DNA of 5,801 nt from Actinobacteria bacterium UBA4719 (GCA_002404345.1 DHJN01000080.1:1812-7612), one strand, 5' to 3'; counted from the stretch's first letter, positions 1-5,801 are shown. The notes: generated by a model not told the origin, from the letters alone. Numbers and translations are program-made.

Positions 1-265
1 GAACGGCGGAGGGTTCGACAATCGCTGGTTCGCCAGCGGAGGTCGCGTGATCAGCGCACATGTGTTGAAACGGTTCGTGGGCCACAAGCTGCGGCCGTTT
101 CTCGTCTCGTTCAATTTCGATGACCTGGTCGCGCTCAAGGAGCTGGTCGAAGCCGGAAAGATCACACCGGTCCTGGACCGCACCTATCCACTGAGCGAAA
201 CCCCCCAAGCGATCGGTCATGTGGGAGAGGGGCACGCTCGAGGCAAGGTCGCCATCACCGTCTGA
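1..265 (+). CDS. Zinc-binding (MDR-type) alcohol dehydrogenase-like protein, C-terminal part only
   Basis: This is the 3' end of a gene entering from the left edge. The frame is open from base 2 and stops with TGA at 263-265, leaving 87 visible codons. The visible protein begins NGGGFDNRWF and ends GHARGKVAITV. That ending, together with the preceding Tyr-Pro-Leu-Ser-Glu-x-Pro-x-Ala-Ile stretch, is the classic C-terminus of medium-chain dehydrogenase/reductase (MDR) proteins, the alcohol dehydrogenase and quinone oxidoreductase-like group. Members of this family transfer hydride between NAD(P)H and alcohols, carbonyls or enones in the cytosol. The GroES-like catalytic domain and most of the Rossmann fold lie outside the window, so neither zinc ligands nor substrate can be judged. 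An internal GTG at 47 could be taken as a start, but the homologous-looking sequence continues upstream of it, so the gene is truncated by the window and not short. The next gene follows 40 bp later on the same strand and is probably co-transcribed. Confidence 0.85.
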   Translation, partial: NGGGFDNRWFASGGRVISAHVLKRFVGHKLRPFLVSFNFDDLVALKELVEAGKITPVLDRTYPLSETPQAIGHVGEGHARGKVAITV

Positions 266-293
266 CGCGCCGACAGCCTTCTCTACCTGACAG

Positions 294-300
294 AAGGAGG
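294..300 (+). promoter_or_regulatory. Strong Shine-Dalgarno sequence of the PPOX-family gene
   Basis: AAGGAGG is a near-perfect anti-16S match, five bases before the ATG at 306. It fixes the start of the downstream gene. It also shows that this gene uses ordinary leadered initiation, unlike the two genes of the divergent pair further right. Confidence 0.85.
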
Positions 301-305
301 TATCG

Positions 306-725
306 ATGGACACACAGCAGCTGGTCGAGTTCGTCCGGCAACGCGGACTCGCGGTCGTCGCGACTCGAGACGCTTACGGTGAGCCCCAGGCCGCACTGGT
401 CGGCGTAGCCGCAACCGCCGAGGGCGAGATCGTGTTCGATACCTTGACCTCGTCGCGCAAGTACCGCAACATCAACTCCCACTCACGGGTCGCGCTCGTG
501 ATCGGCTGGGATGACGAGGTCACGCTTCAGTGCGAGGGTCTGGCCGACCTGCCGCTGGGCGAGGATCTGGTCCGCTGCACGACCGCCTACTTCGAGCAGT
601 ACCCAGACGGCCGCGAGCGCGCTGCCAGCCCGGACATCAAGCACGTGCGCGTGCGGCCTCGCTGGTTGCGCTACAGCGACTACCGCCCCGACTCGTTCAC
701 CATTGAAGAGTTCGAGCTTCCCTGA
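306..725 (+). CDS. Pyridoxamine 5'-phosphate oxidase-family (split-barrel FMN/F420) protein
   Basis: This is a complete 139-residue protein starting at ATG 306 behind AAGGAGG. It looks like a small split beta-barrel flavin-binding protein of the PNPOx-like (PPOX) superfamily. The first strands read LAVVATRDAYGEPQAALVGV (residues 15-34), followed by EIVFDTLTSSRKYRNI (41-56). The Ser-Ser-Arg-Lys-Tyr-x-Asn segment matches the place where family members bind the cofactor phosphate, and it is followed by the hydrophobic strand VALVIG (62-67). The length is usual for single-domain members, which work as homodimers in the cytosol. The family includes FMN-dependent pyridoxamine-phosphate oxidases and many F420-dependent or heme-binding relatives. 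The sequence does not settle which cofactor or substrate applies, and a role in vitamin B6 synthesis should not be assumed. The gene follows the dehydrogenase fragment by 40 bp, which suggests a shared redox operon. It ends 10 bp from the convergent MFS gene. Confidence 0.85.
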   Translation: MDTQQLVEFVRQRGLAVVATRDAYGEPQAALVGVAATAEGEIVFDTLTSSRKYRNINSHSRVALVIGWDDEVTLQCEGLADLPLGEDLVRCTTAYFEQYPDGRERAASPDIKHVRVRPRWLRYSDYRPDSFTIEEFELP

Positions 726-735
726 CCTGGTTCCA

Positions 736-2031
736 TCACTTGCTGGTCGCGGTCAGAGCGCCCCGTCGCGACCGGGCCAGGTAGATGGCAGCGGCTGCGA
801 GGTAGACGAGCGCCAGCGCCGCGAAGACCGTCCGCGAGTAACCGGTGTCGGGCAGGACGAGGGCCGCGAGGGCCGCGGCTCCGACGAACGCCGCGTTGTA
901 GAGGACGTCGTACAGCGCGAACGCGCGACCGCGAAAGGCGTCGTCCGTGTCCCGCTGGACGATCGTGTCGACCGCGATCTTCGCGCCCTGGGCGGCCCCG
1001 GCGAGCGCGACCGCACCGGCCAGTACGGCCCAGCGGGCGATGGTCGCCGCGAGCAGGAACTGGCTCGCCGCGGCCAGCACGAGGCAGTACACGATCCAGA
1101 CGTGCGGTCCCGTGCGTGGGCTGAGCACCGGGGTCAGCACCACGGCGAGGACGAACCCGATGACGGAGGCGGCGAGCACCGTCCCGAACGTCCTCAGGCC
1201 GGCGGACGCGTTTGCCGGGTCCTCGAGCAGGTTGCGGGAGATGAGGATGCTCGCGATGAACACGACGCCGTACACGAACCGGTGCGTCGCCATCACGGCG
1301 AGCGCCCGGGCCGGGGTGCCGCGCCGGCGCAGGTGGCGTGCGCCGTCGACCAGGCCGCGGCCGAGCTCGTGCAGCGCGCGCGCCATGGCCACGGCGTCGG
1401 CTCGGGTGTCGGGTCCGAGCAGGTCGCGGCCCATGCGGGTTGCGAGCGCGGAGGCGGTGGCGAAGACGAGCGCGGCGACCGCCAGGATCGCGGCGTCCTT
1501 GGTCCGGCCCGGCTCGAGGACGAGGCCGAGCGCGAAGCCGGCAGCGGCGCCGGCGATCGAGGCGGCCGCGCCGAGGCTCGGCGTCAGGGAGTTGGCCGTG
1601 AGCAGCAGCGGGCCGCCGACGACGCGCGGGAGCGAGGCCGACAGCGCCGAGAGCAGGAAGCGGTTGATCGAGAGATTGACGAGCGCCAGCACGTAGACCG
1701 CGGGGCCGAGGCCACTGGTCAGGATGATGATCGCGATGGCGAGCGTGATCGCGACCCGCGCGAGGTTGCCGACGAAAAGCACCTGACGGCGACGCCAGCG
1801 ATCGAGGAGCACGCCGGCCCAGGGGCCGACTACCGTGAACGGGAGCAGCAGGACCGCGAAGGCCTCGGCGACGCCGGTGGCCGTGCTCGCGTTCTCCGGG
1901 GAGAAGAAGAAGAGGGCCGCGAGCCCGACCTGGAACATCCCGTCGCCGGTCTGGCTCGCCAGACGCACCGTCAAGAGCTTACGGAAGTCGCTAAGTCGCA
2001 GGAGTTCCCTCAGCTCCCGGATCACCTGCAC
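736..2031 (-). CDS. Major facilitator superfamily (MFS) transporter
   Basis: This is an integral membrane transporter of about 431 residues. From the proposed start at 2031, hydrophobic helices fall at about 32-43, 55-76, 86-106, 110-130, 140-172, 179-197, 248-266, 280-300, 310-331, 333-352, 375-393 and 399-418, consistent with the 12-helix MFS fold. The loop after the second helix, GVLLDRWRRR (about 73-82), is the MFS signature motif A. A long charged central loop (about 198-245) separates the halves. The segment RDTDDAFRGRAFALYDVLYN (about 360-379) is typical of the drug/siderophore-exporter-like MFS_3 group (EntS-like), so export of a small molecule is plausible, but the substrate is unknown. 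The frame is open further upstream, to a possible start at 2157. That extension is proline-, threonine- and arginine-rich and does not look like a transporter N-terminus. GTG 2031 is preferred because a TACGCT -10 hexamer lies exactly seven bases upstream. GTG 2025 is the main alternative. The gene is divergent from ugd and convergent with the PPOX gene. Confidence 0.88.
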   Translation of the reverse strand: MQVIRELRELLRLSDFRKLLTVRLASQTGDGMFQVGLAALFFFSPENASTATGVAEAFAVLLLPFTVVGPWAGVLLDRWRRRQVLFVGNLARVAITLAIAIIILTSGLGPAVYVLALVNLSINRFLLSALSASLPRVVGGPLLLTANSLTPSLGAAASIAGAAAGFALGLVLEPGRTKDAAILAVAALVFATASALATRMGRDLLGPDTRADAVAMARALHELGRGLVDGARHLRRRGTPARALAVMATHRFVYGVVFIASILISRNLLEDPANASAGLRTFGTVLAASVIGFVLAVVLTPVLSPRTGPHVWIVYCLVLAAASQFLLAATIARWAVLAGAVALAGAAQGAKIAVDTIVQRDTDDAFRGRAFALYDVLYNAAFVGAAALAALVLPDTGYSRTVFAALALVYLAAAAIYLARSRRGALTATSK

Positions 2032-2035
2032 GCCG

Positions 2036-2053
2036 GTCAGCGTAGTCAGCGTA
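2036..2053. repeat. Two-copy 9-bp tandem repeat upstream of the MFS gene
   Basis: GTCAGCGTA occurs twice in direct succession (2036-2044 and 2045-2053). A degenerate continuation, GTCGGCG, follows at 2054-2060. The repeat duplicates the candidate -10 element of the MFS promoter. It could be a slippage duplication or a pair of regulator half-sites. Confidence 0.8.
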
Positions 2054-2056
2054 GTC
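2036..2056 (-). promoter_or_regulatory. Putative leaderless promoter of the MFS gene with duplicated -10 hexamer
   Basis: On the minus strand the hexamer TACGCT occurs twice, at 2053-2048 and 2044-2039, as part of a 9-bp tandem repeat (GACTACGCT). It matches the actinobacterial -10 consensus TANNNT. The downstream copy ends seven bases before GTG 2031, so transcription should begin at or next to the start codon, giving a leaderless mRNA. No convincing Shine-Dalgarno sequence precedes either GTG 2031 or GTG 2025, which supports this reading. No good -35 hexamer was found for either copy. Confidence 0.5.
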
Positions 2057-2224
2057 GGCGGAGCGTGCGACGGGCCCCCGGGCCTTAGGCGGGCGAAGGA
2101 GTTCTGTCGGAACGAACAAGACGTCGCGACCACGGAATGCCACCCCTGCAACCCCAACGTTCACCCCCGTGCGCGTCGATGCGATGCGCGAGGGCTTCTG
2201 GTCTGAGCGGGCCGAGAGAGTTGT

Positions 2225-2230
2225 TAGCCT
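2225..2230 (+). promoter_or_regulatory. Putative -10 element of a leaderless ugd transcript
   Basis: TAGCCT matches TANNNT and is separated by exactly seven bases (2231-2237) from GTG 2238, the start expected from family alignment. No Shine-Dalgarno sequence lies in the normal window; the nearest purine run, GAGAGAG, ends about 17 bases upstream of the GTG. A leaderless mRNA is therefore likely. The -35 region is weak, with TCTGAG at 2202-2207 at a 17-bp spacing. Confidence 0.55.
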
Positions 2231-2237
2231 TCGGGAC

Positions 2238-3569
2238 GTGTCTGTCACTATCTCCGTCATCGGTACGGGCTATCTCGGGGTCGTTCACGCCGCCTGCATG
2301 GCCGACCTGGGCCACACCGTCATCGCGATCGACACCGACGCCGCCAAGGTCGAGTCCTTGTCCCGTGGGGTGCCGCCGATGTACGAGCCCGGGCTCGAGG
2401 AGCTCCTGGCCAAGGTCCAGCCGACCGGTCTCCTGACCTTCACCACCGACTACGCCCGGGTCCGCGATGCCGACGTGCACTTCATCTGCGTCGGCACCCC
2501 CCAGCGCAAGGGCGAGAACGCCGCCGACACCTCCTACGTCTTCGCCGCCGCACAGTCGCTGGCGCCACACCTGGGCGTCAACGCCCTGGTGGTCGGCAAG
2601 TCCACGGTTCCGGTGGGCACGGCCGCCCAGCTGCGGGATCACCTCCAGCAGGGTGCCCCCGAGGGCAGGCAGGTCCGGCTCGCCTGGAATCCGGAGTTCC
2701 TGCGTGAGGGCTTCGCGATCCAGGACACCGTCGCGCCCGACAGGTTCGTCTACGGAGTGGACGGCCCGTCCGCGGAGGCCGACGTCGCGCTGCTGGACGA
2801 GGTGTATGCCGGCCCGCTCGCCTCGGGCACACCCCGCCTGGTGACCGACTTCCCCACCGCCGAGCTGGTCAAGGTGGCGGCGAACGCCTTCCTGGCCACC
2901 AAGATCTCGTTCATCAACGCCATGGCCGAGGTGTGCGAGGCAGCCGGCGCCGACGTGGTCAAGCTCGCCGACGCCATCGGCCACGACGACCGGATCGGCC
3001 GCAAGTTCCTCAACGCCGGAGTCGGGTTCGGCGGCGGCTGCCTGCCCAAGGACATCCGCGCGTTCATGGCCCGCGCCGGGGAGCTGGGCGCCGAGGAGGC
3101 GCTGGAGTTCCTGCGCGAGATCGACGCGATCAACGTCAGGCGACGCTCACGGATGGTCGACCTTGCTCGCGAGCACTGCGGCGGCACGCTCGTCGACAAG
3201 CGGGTCGCCGTCCTGGGTGCGGCCTTCAAACCCAACAGCGACGACATCCGCGACTCCCCGGCGCTGGACGTGGCCGAGGCAGCCCGCAAGGCAGGGGCGG
3301 TCGTCACTGTTCACGACCCGAAGGCCATGGAGGCGGCCAAGCAGGTCCACCCCGAGCTCGAGTACGCCGCGACCGTGGAAGAGGCCTGCGTCGACGCCGA
3401 TGTCGTGCTGCACCTGACCGAGTGGAAGCAGTTCCGCGAGATCGACCCCGCCAAGCTGGCCGCGATCGTGGCGAACCCCACCATCATCGACGGCCGCAAC
3501 GCCCTCGACCCCACCCTGTGGCGCTCAGCCGGCTGGGCCTACCGCGCCCTCGGCAGGCCCACAGTCTGA
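2238..3569 (+). CDS. ugd: UDP-glucose 6-dehydrogenase (UDP-glucose/GDP-mannose dehydrogenase family)
   Basis: This is a complete 443-residue cytosolic enzyme that oxidises UDP-glucose to UDP-glucuronate with two NAD+, supplying a precursor for cell-surface polysaccharides. All family landmarks are present, numbered from GTG 2238. The N-terminal NAD-binding Rossmann motif is VIGTGYLG (about 7-14). STVPVGT lies at 122-128 and NPEFLREG at 151-158, with its conserved Glu at 153. Lys212 and Asn216 are in the central helix. The catalytic thiol is Cys268 in GGGCLPKD, with Lys271 and Asp272 after it. The spacing from Lys212 to Asn216 to Cys268 to Asp272 equals that of characterised bacterial UDP-glucose dehydrogenases. 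The C-terminal UDP-binding domain carries GAAFKPNSDDIRDSPALDVA (about 327-346). The frame stays open upstream to GTG 2169, but the family normally begins a few residues before the glycine motif, and a -10 hexamer lies seven bases before GTG 2238. A related nucleotide-sugar dehydrogenase specificity cannot be fully excluded. No other sugar-nucleotide gene is adjacent. Confidence 0.93.
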   Translation: MSVTISVIGTGYLGVVHAACMADLGHTVIAIDTDAAKVESLSRGVPPMYEPGLEELLAKVQPTGLLTFTTDYARVRDADVHFICVGTPQRKGENAADTSYVFAAAQSLAPHLGVNALVVGKSTVPVGTAAQLRDHLQQGAPEGRQVRLAWNPEFLREGFAIQDTVAPDRFVYGVDGPSAEADVALLDEVYAGPLASGTPRLVTDFPTAELVKVAANAFLATKISFINAMAEVCEAAGADVVKLADAIGHDDRIGRKFLNAGVGFGGGCLPKDIRAFMARAGELGAEEALEFLREIDAINVRRRSRMVDLAREHCGGTLVDKRVAVLGAAFKPNSDDIRDSPALDVAEAARKAGAVVTVHDPKAMEAAKQVHPELEYAATVEEACVDADVVLHLTEWKQFREIDPAKLAAIVANPTIIDGRNALDPTLWRSAGWAYRALGRPTV

Positions 3570-3591
3570 GCGGCACCCTCAGCTCGCAACC

Positions 3592-4722
3592 TCAGGCGTC
3601 GGGGCTGTATGCCGCAACCGGCCCAGTGACGCTCACGTGGACCAAGGTGTCGGGCATCGGGACGGACAGCCCGGACACCCGGGCGGTGACCAGACGCCCC
3701 GACGCCAGGACCCGAAGGTGCACGGCCGCGTCGTGTCCGAAGTAGCTGACGTCGACCACCCTTGCCTCAACGCCCACCTGCGAGGGGCCCGCCCGCGAGG
3801 GGCCCGCCCGCGAGGAGCCCGCCCGCGAGGAGCCCGCCCGCGAGGGGCTCACCTGCGAGGAGGCCACCCGCGAGGGGCCAACCAGCTGGATCTGCTCGGG
3901 ACGCACCAGCAGGCGCGCCCGGCCGCCCGCGAAGCCTGCCAGGACGTGCAGCGGACCCAGGTCGGAGGATGCTGCGCCGTCCACGACGTCGGCATCGACC
4001 ACAACTGCCGCACCCACGAACTCGGCGACCCCCAGGTCGGTGGGCGCGCGATATACCTCGTGCGGTGTGCCCACCTGCGCGAGGGTCCCGTCGCGCATCA
4101 CCGCCACCTGATCAGCCAGCGACAGGGCCTCGGCCTGGTCGTGGGTGACCAGCAAGGCGGTGGTCTTGGTGGCCTTCAACGCCTGGACGACCGCACGACC
4201 GGTGCCTTCACGCAGCCCAGCGTCCAGCGACGAGAACGGCTCGTCCAGAAGGATCAGTGAGGGCCCAGGCGCGAGCGCCCGAGCCAAGGCCACGCGCTGC
4301 TGCTGGCCCCCGGACAGCTGGTGCGGAAAGCGTTGCCGCACCAGAGGATCGAGCCCCACCAGCGCCAGCAGCTCCTCGACCCGGTGACCACCGCGACGCT
4401 GGCTGCCCCGCAGACCGAAGGTGATGTTGCGGGCGACGTCCAGGTGCGGGAAGAGGGCCCCCTCCTGGGGCACATAACCGACCCGCCGGTGCTGGGGGGC
4501 GACGAACCGGCCGTCCCCGCAGACCAGCCGCTCGCCCAGCAGGATCTCGCCGGAGTCCGGCACGTCGAAGCCGGCGATGAGGCGCAGCAAGGTGGTCTTG
4601 CCGCAACCGGACGGGCCGAGGATCGCGGTCAGGCTCTCCTCGGGCACCGCGAGGTCGATGCCTCGCAGGACCTCCGAGGATCCGAAGGCCTTGGTCAGGT
4701 TGCGTACGGTCACAGCGGTCAT
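3592..4722 (-). CDS. ABC transporter ATP-binding protein, iron(III)/FbpC-like, with repeat-bearing TOBE domain
   Basis: This is a complete 376-residue ATPase that would energise the adjacent permease at the inner face of the membrane. It has Walker A GPSGCGKTT (36-44), Q-loop Gln86 in YVPQEGALFPHL, signature LSGGQQQ (136-142), Walker B LILLDEP (157-162 for its core) with catalytic Glu161, D-loop SSLD (164-167) and switch His194 in VTHDQAEAL. A C-terminal TOBE-type regulatory domain runs from about 232 to 372. The sequence VGYVPQEGALFPHL is typical of the ferric-iron FbpC branch within the spermidine/iron/thiamine importer ATPases. The start is the ATG at 4722, which overlaps the permease stop as ATGA. 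GGAGG at 4738-4734 is the likely ribosome-binding site, although 11 bases away is slightly long. The odd point is a low-complexity insert at residues 280-314 inside the TOBE domain, made of seven pentapeptides such as RAGSS and RAGPS. The gene ends 22 bp from the convergent ugd stop. Iron as substrate is inferred from family resemblance. Confidence 0.9.
   Translation of the reverse strand: MTAVTVRNLTKAFGSSEVLRGIDLAVPEESLTAILGPSGCGKTTLLRLIAGFDVPDSGEILLGERLVCGDGRFVAPQHRRVGYVPQEGALFPHLDVARNITFGLRGSQRRGGHRVEELLALVGLDPLVRQRFPHQLSGGQQQRVALARALAPGPSLILLDEPFSSLDAGLREGTGRAVVQALKATKTTALLVTHDQAEALSLADQVAVMRDGTLAQVGTPHEVYRAPTDLGVAEFVGAAVVVDADVVDGAASSDLGPLHVLAGFAGGRARLLVRPEQIQLVGPSRVASSQVSPSRAGSSRAGSSRAGPSRAGPSQVGVEARVVDVSYFGHDAAVHLRVLASGRLVTARVSGLSVPMPDTLVHVSVTGPVAAYSPDA
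3781..3885. repeat. 15-bp in-frame tandem repeat (minisatellite), seven copies, inside the ABC ATPase gene
   Basis: Seven consecutive 15-bp units run without gaps. Units 1 and 2 (3781-3810) are CGAGGGGCCCGCCCG. Units 3 and 4 (3811-3840) differ from them by one base, CGAGGAGCCCGCCCG. Units 5-7 (3841-3885) are more diverged but keep the CGAGG start. Bases 3775-3780 (CACCTG) resemble the end of a further degenerate unit. Read on the coding (minus) strand, each unit gives one pentapeptide, in order LVGPS, RVASS, QVSPS, RAGSS, RAGSS, RAGPS, RAGPS. The unit is a multiple of three, so copy-number change would not shift the frame. Confidence 0.95.
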
Positions 4723-5801
4723 ACGGTCATCGACCTCCAGCGGTTACGAGTGAGAAGCACGGTCACCGGTGCCGACAGGAGGACCATGAGCGCGGCATAC
4801 GGAGCGGCCGCTCCATAGGCAATGCTGCTGCTGTTGCTCCAGAACTGTGTCGCCAGGGTCCGGGTGCCGATCGGCGCGAGCAGCAAGGTGGCGGTCAGCT
4901 CGGTCACGACGGCAAGGAAGACCAGCGATGAGCCAGCACCCAGCCCGGGCGCGATCAACGGCAGGGTCACCCGTCGAAGCGTCTCCAGCGGGCCGGAGCC
5001 GAGCGCGTGCGCGACGTCGTCGAGCACCGGCGGCGCCTGGTCCAGCGCAGCCCGAACACTGACCATCGCCCGCGGCAGGAACATGATCGCGTAGGCGAAC
5101 ACCAACAGCACCACGGTCTGGTACGCGGGCCGGGCGAACCGGATGGCCACGGTCACCAGCGCCAGAGCCACCACGATCCCGGGGACCGCGTTCCCGAAGT
5201 AGGTGCTTCGTTCCAGCAGGATGGTCAGGCGTCCCCGCCGACGGACACACAGCCAGGCGATCGGGAACGCGAGTGCCATCGTCAGGATCGCGCCGGCCAG
5301 ACCGAGACCGAGCGAGGTCGCGGTCGTTGCCACCAGATCACCGAGGGGGAAGTCCGTGGACGAGCCGGTGACCAGCCAGAACACCAGACTCCCCAGCGGT
5401 ACGCCGAGGGCGAGCGTCGTGAGGCCGCCGACAGCGACCAGGCAGGGAGCTGTCGCGCGACCAAGACGACGCCGCGGAATGGTTCTGGCAACACCCCGAC
5501 CGAGGCGCGAGTAGCGCTGATGACCGCGCAGCCGAAGCTCGACGGTGAGCAGCAGGAGGCAGGAGAGCAGCAGCACGCCCGCCAGCACGTTCGCCGCGGG
5601 CCCGTTGAACGACGAGCGGTACAGGTCGTAGATGGCCGTGGTGAAGGTGGGGAAACGCAACATCTGCAGCGCGCCGAACTCGGCAAGAATGTGCAGCGCC
5701 ACGATCAGCGACCCACCCAGCAGAGCAGGACGCAGCTGGGGCAGCACGACTCGGGCGAAGGTGCGCCACGGACCGTAGCCGAGAGCCGCAGCCGTCTCCT
5801 C
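4719..5801 (-). CDS. Iron(III)-type ABC transporter permease, fused two-domain, N-terminus missing
   Basis: This frame is open to the right edge, leaving the last 360 residues of a permease. Family members with two fused halves are about 500-560 residues, so roughly a third is outside the window. The visible part starts inside the first cytoplasmic coupling (EAA) loop, EETAAALGYGPWRTFARVVL (1-20). It continues through membrane helices at about 27-47 and 71-91, then a basic linker (92-117, GHQRYSRLGRGVARTIPRRR). The second half has helices at about 120-145, 159-185, 205-222, 227-245, 287-312 and 332-350. A second EAA loop, DDVAHALGSGPLETLRRVTL, lies at about 261-280. Two EAA loops in one chain, and the C-terminal ELTATLLLAPIGTRTLATQF (301-320), are typical of FbpB/SfuB-type ferric iron permeases. 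The pore passes iron from an extracellular binding protein, driven by the downstream ATPase, to which it is coupled by a 4-bp overlap. A GTG at 5747 is not the start because conserved sequence continues upstream. Substrate assignment is by family only. Confidence 0.9.
   Translation of the reverse strand, partial: EETAAALGYGPWRTFARVVLPQLRPALLGGSLIVALHILAEFGALQMLRFPTFTTAIYDLYRSSFNGPAANVLAGVLLLSCLLLLTVELRLRGHQRYSRLGRGVARTIPRRRLGRATAPCLVAVGGLTTLALGVPLGSLVFWLVTGSSTDFPLGDLVATTATSLGLGLAGAILTMALAFPIAWLCVRRRGRLTILLERSTYFGNAVPGIVVALALVTVAIRFARPAYQTVVLLVFAYAIMFLPRAMVSVRAALDQAPPVLDDVAHALGSGPLETLRRVTLPLIAPGLGAGSSLVFLAVVTELTATLLLAPIGTRTLATQFWSNSSSIAYGAAAPYAALMVLLSAPVTVLLTRNRWRSMTV
4734..4738 (-). promoter_or_regulatory. 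Internal Shine-Dalgarno sequence of the ABC ATPase gene
   Basis: GGAGG on the minus strand lies within the last codons of the permease gene, 11 bases before ATG 4722. Together with the ATGA stop/start overlap it indicates translational coupling of permease and ATPase. A nearer ATG at 4730 is in the permease frame and stops after two more codons, so it is not the start. Confidence 0.6.

Noticed and set aside
2072..2084. GC-rich inverted repeat GGCCC/GGGCC in the divergent region
   Set aside because: The loop would be only two bases, and such short GC palindromes are expected by chance at this base composition.
511..2088. A 525-codon open frame on the + strand, antisense to most of the MFS gene and overlapping the PPOX gene
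   Set aside because: Its product is a low-complexity run of Arg, Glu, Asp, Gly and Ala without domains. It is the usual antisense shadow of a high-GC gene, whereas the minus-strand product is a clear transporter.
2101..2113. SOS-type operator (GTTC-N5-GAAC)
   Set aside because: Actinobacterial LexA boxes have the half-sites in the opposite order (GAAC-N4-GTTC). Spacing and flanks do not match, so it is mentioned only as a weak palindrome.
2032..2157. N-terminal extension of the MFS protein to a start at 2157
   Set aside because: The extra 42 residues are proline-, threonine- and arginine-rich and unlike MFS N-termini, and they cover the predicted promoter.
2169..2237. N-terminal extension of UDP-glucose dehydrogenase to GTG 2169
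   Set aside because: Family members begin just before the GxGxxG motif, and the extension overlaps the -10 element.
3566..3582. Possible terminator hairpin between ugd and the convergent ABC gene (CTGAG, 7-base loop, CTCAG)
   Set aside because: The stem is only five pairs, includes the ugd stop codon and has no T-run. It is too weak to call.
3781..3885. CRISPR-like array
   Set aside because: The 15-bp units are contiguous with no unique spacers and lie in frame inside a conserved coding sequence.

Overview
The window is ordinary, gene-dense chromosome from a high-GC Gram-positive bacterium, most likely an actinomycete. The evidence is strong G+C third-position bias, long antisense open frames, GTG starts, and two genes whose starts lie exactly seven bases after a TANNNT -10 hexamer, the arrangement of leaderless actinobacterial transcripts. 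A family such as Nocardioidaceae would fit, but the sequence does not establish it.

Left part (1-725, + strand): the C-terminal end of a zinc-binding, medium-chain alcohol dehydrogenase-like protein. After 40 bp comes a complete small pyridoxamine-phosphate-oxidase-fold flavin or F420 protein with a strong Shine-Dalgarno sequence. They are probably co-transcribed redox genes.

Middle (736-3569): an MFS transporter on the minus strand, convergent with the small flavoprotein gene, and a complete UDP-glucose 6-dehydrogenase on the plus strand. These two are divergent and share a 206-bp promoter region (2032-2237). Both appear to be leaderless. The MFS promoter carries a 9-bp tandem duplication that gives two copies of its -10 element.

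Right part (3592-5801, minus strand): a two-gene operon for an iron(III)-type ABC importer. The fused two-domain permease runs off the right edge and lacks its N-terminus. It overlaps the ATPase gene by 4 bp (ATGA). The periplasmic-type binding protein is not in the window. The most unusual local feature is a 15-bp, seven-copy, in-frame tandem repeat inside the TOBE domain of the ATPase, encoding Arg/Gln-Ala/Val-Gly-Pro/Ser-Ser pentapeptides.

No RNA gene, insertion sequence, CRISPR array, phage signature or defence system was seen. No gene-free stretch reaches 300 bp. I found no evidence of an undescribed multi-gene system. The repeat-bearing ATPase and the leaderless promoters are the points worth checking.
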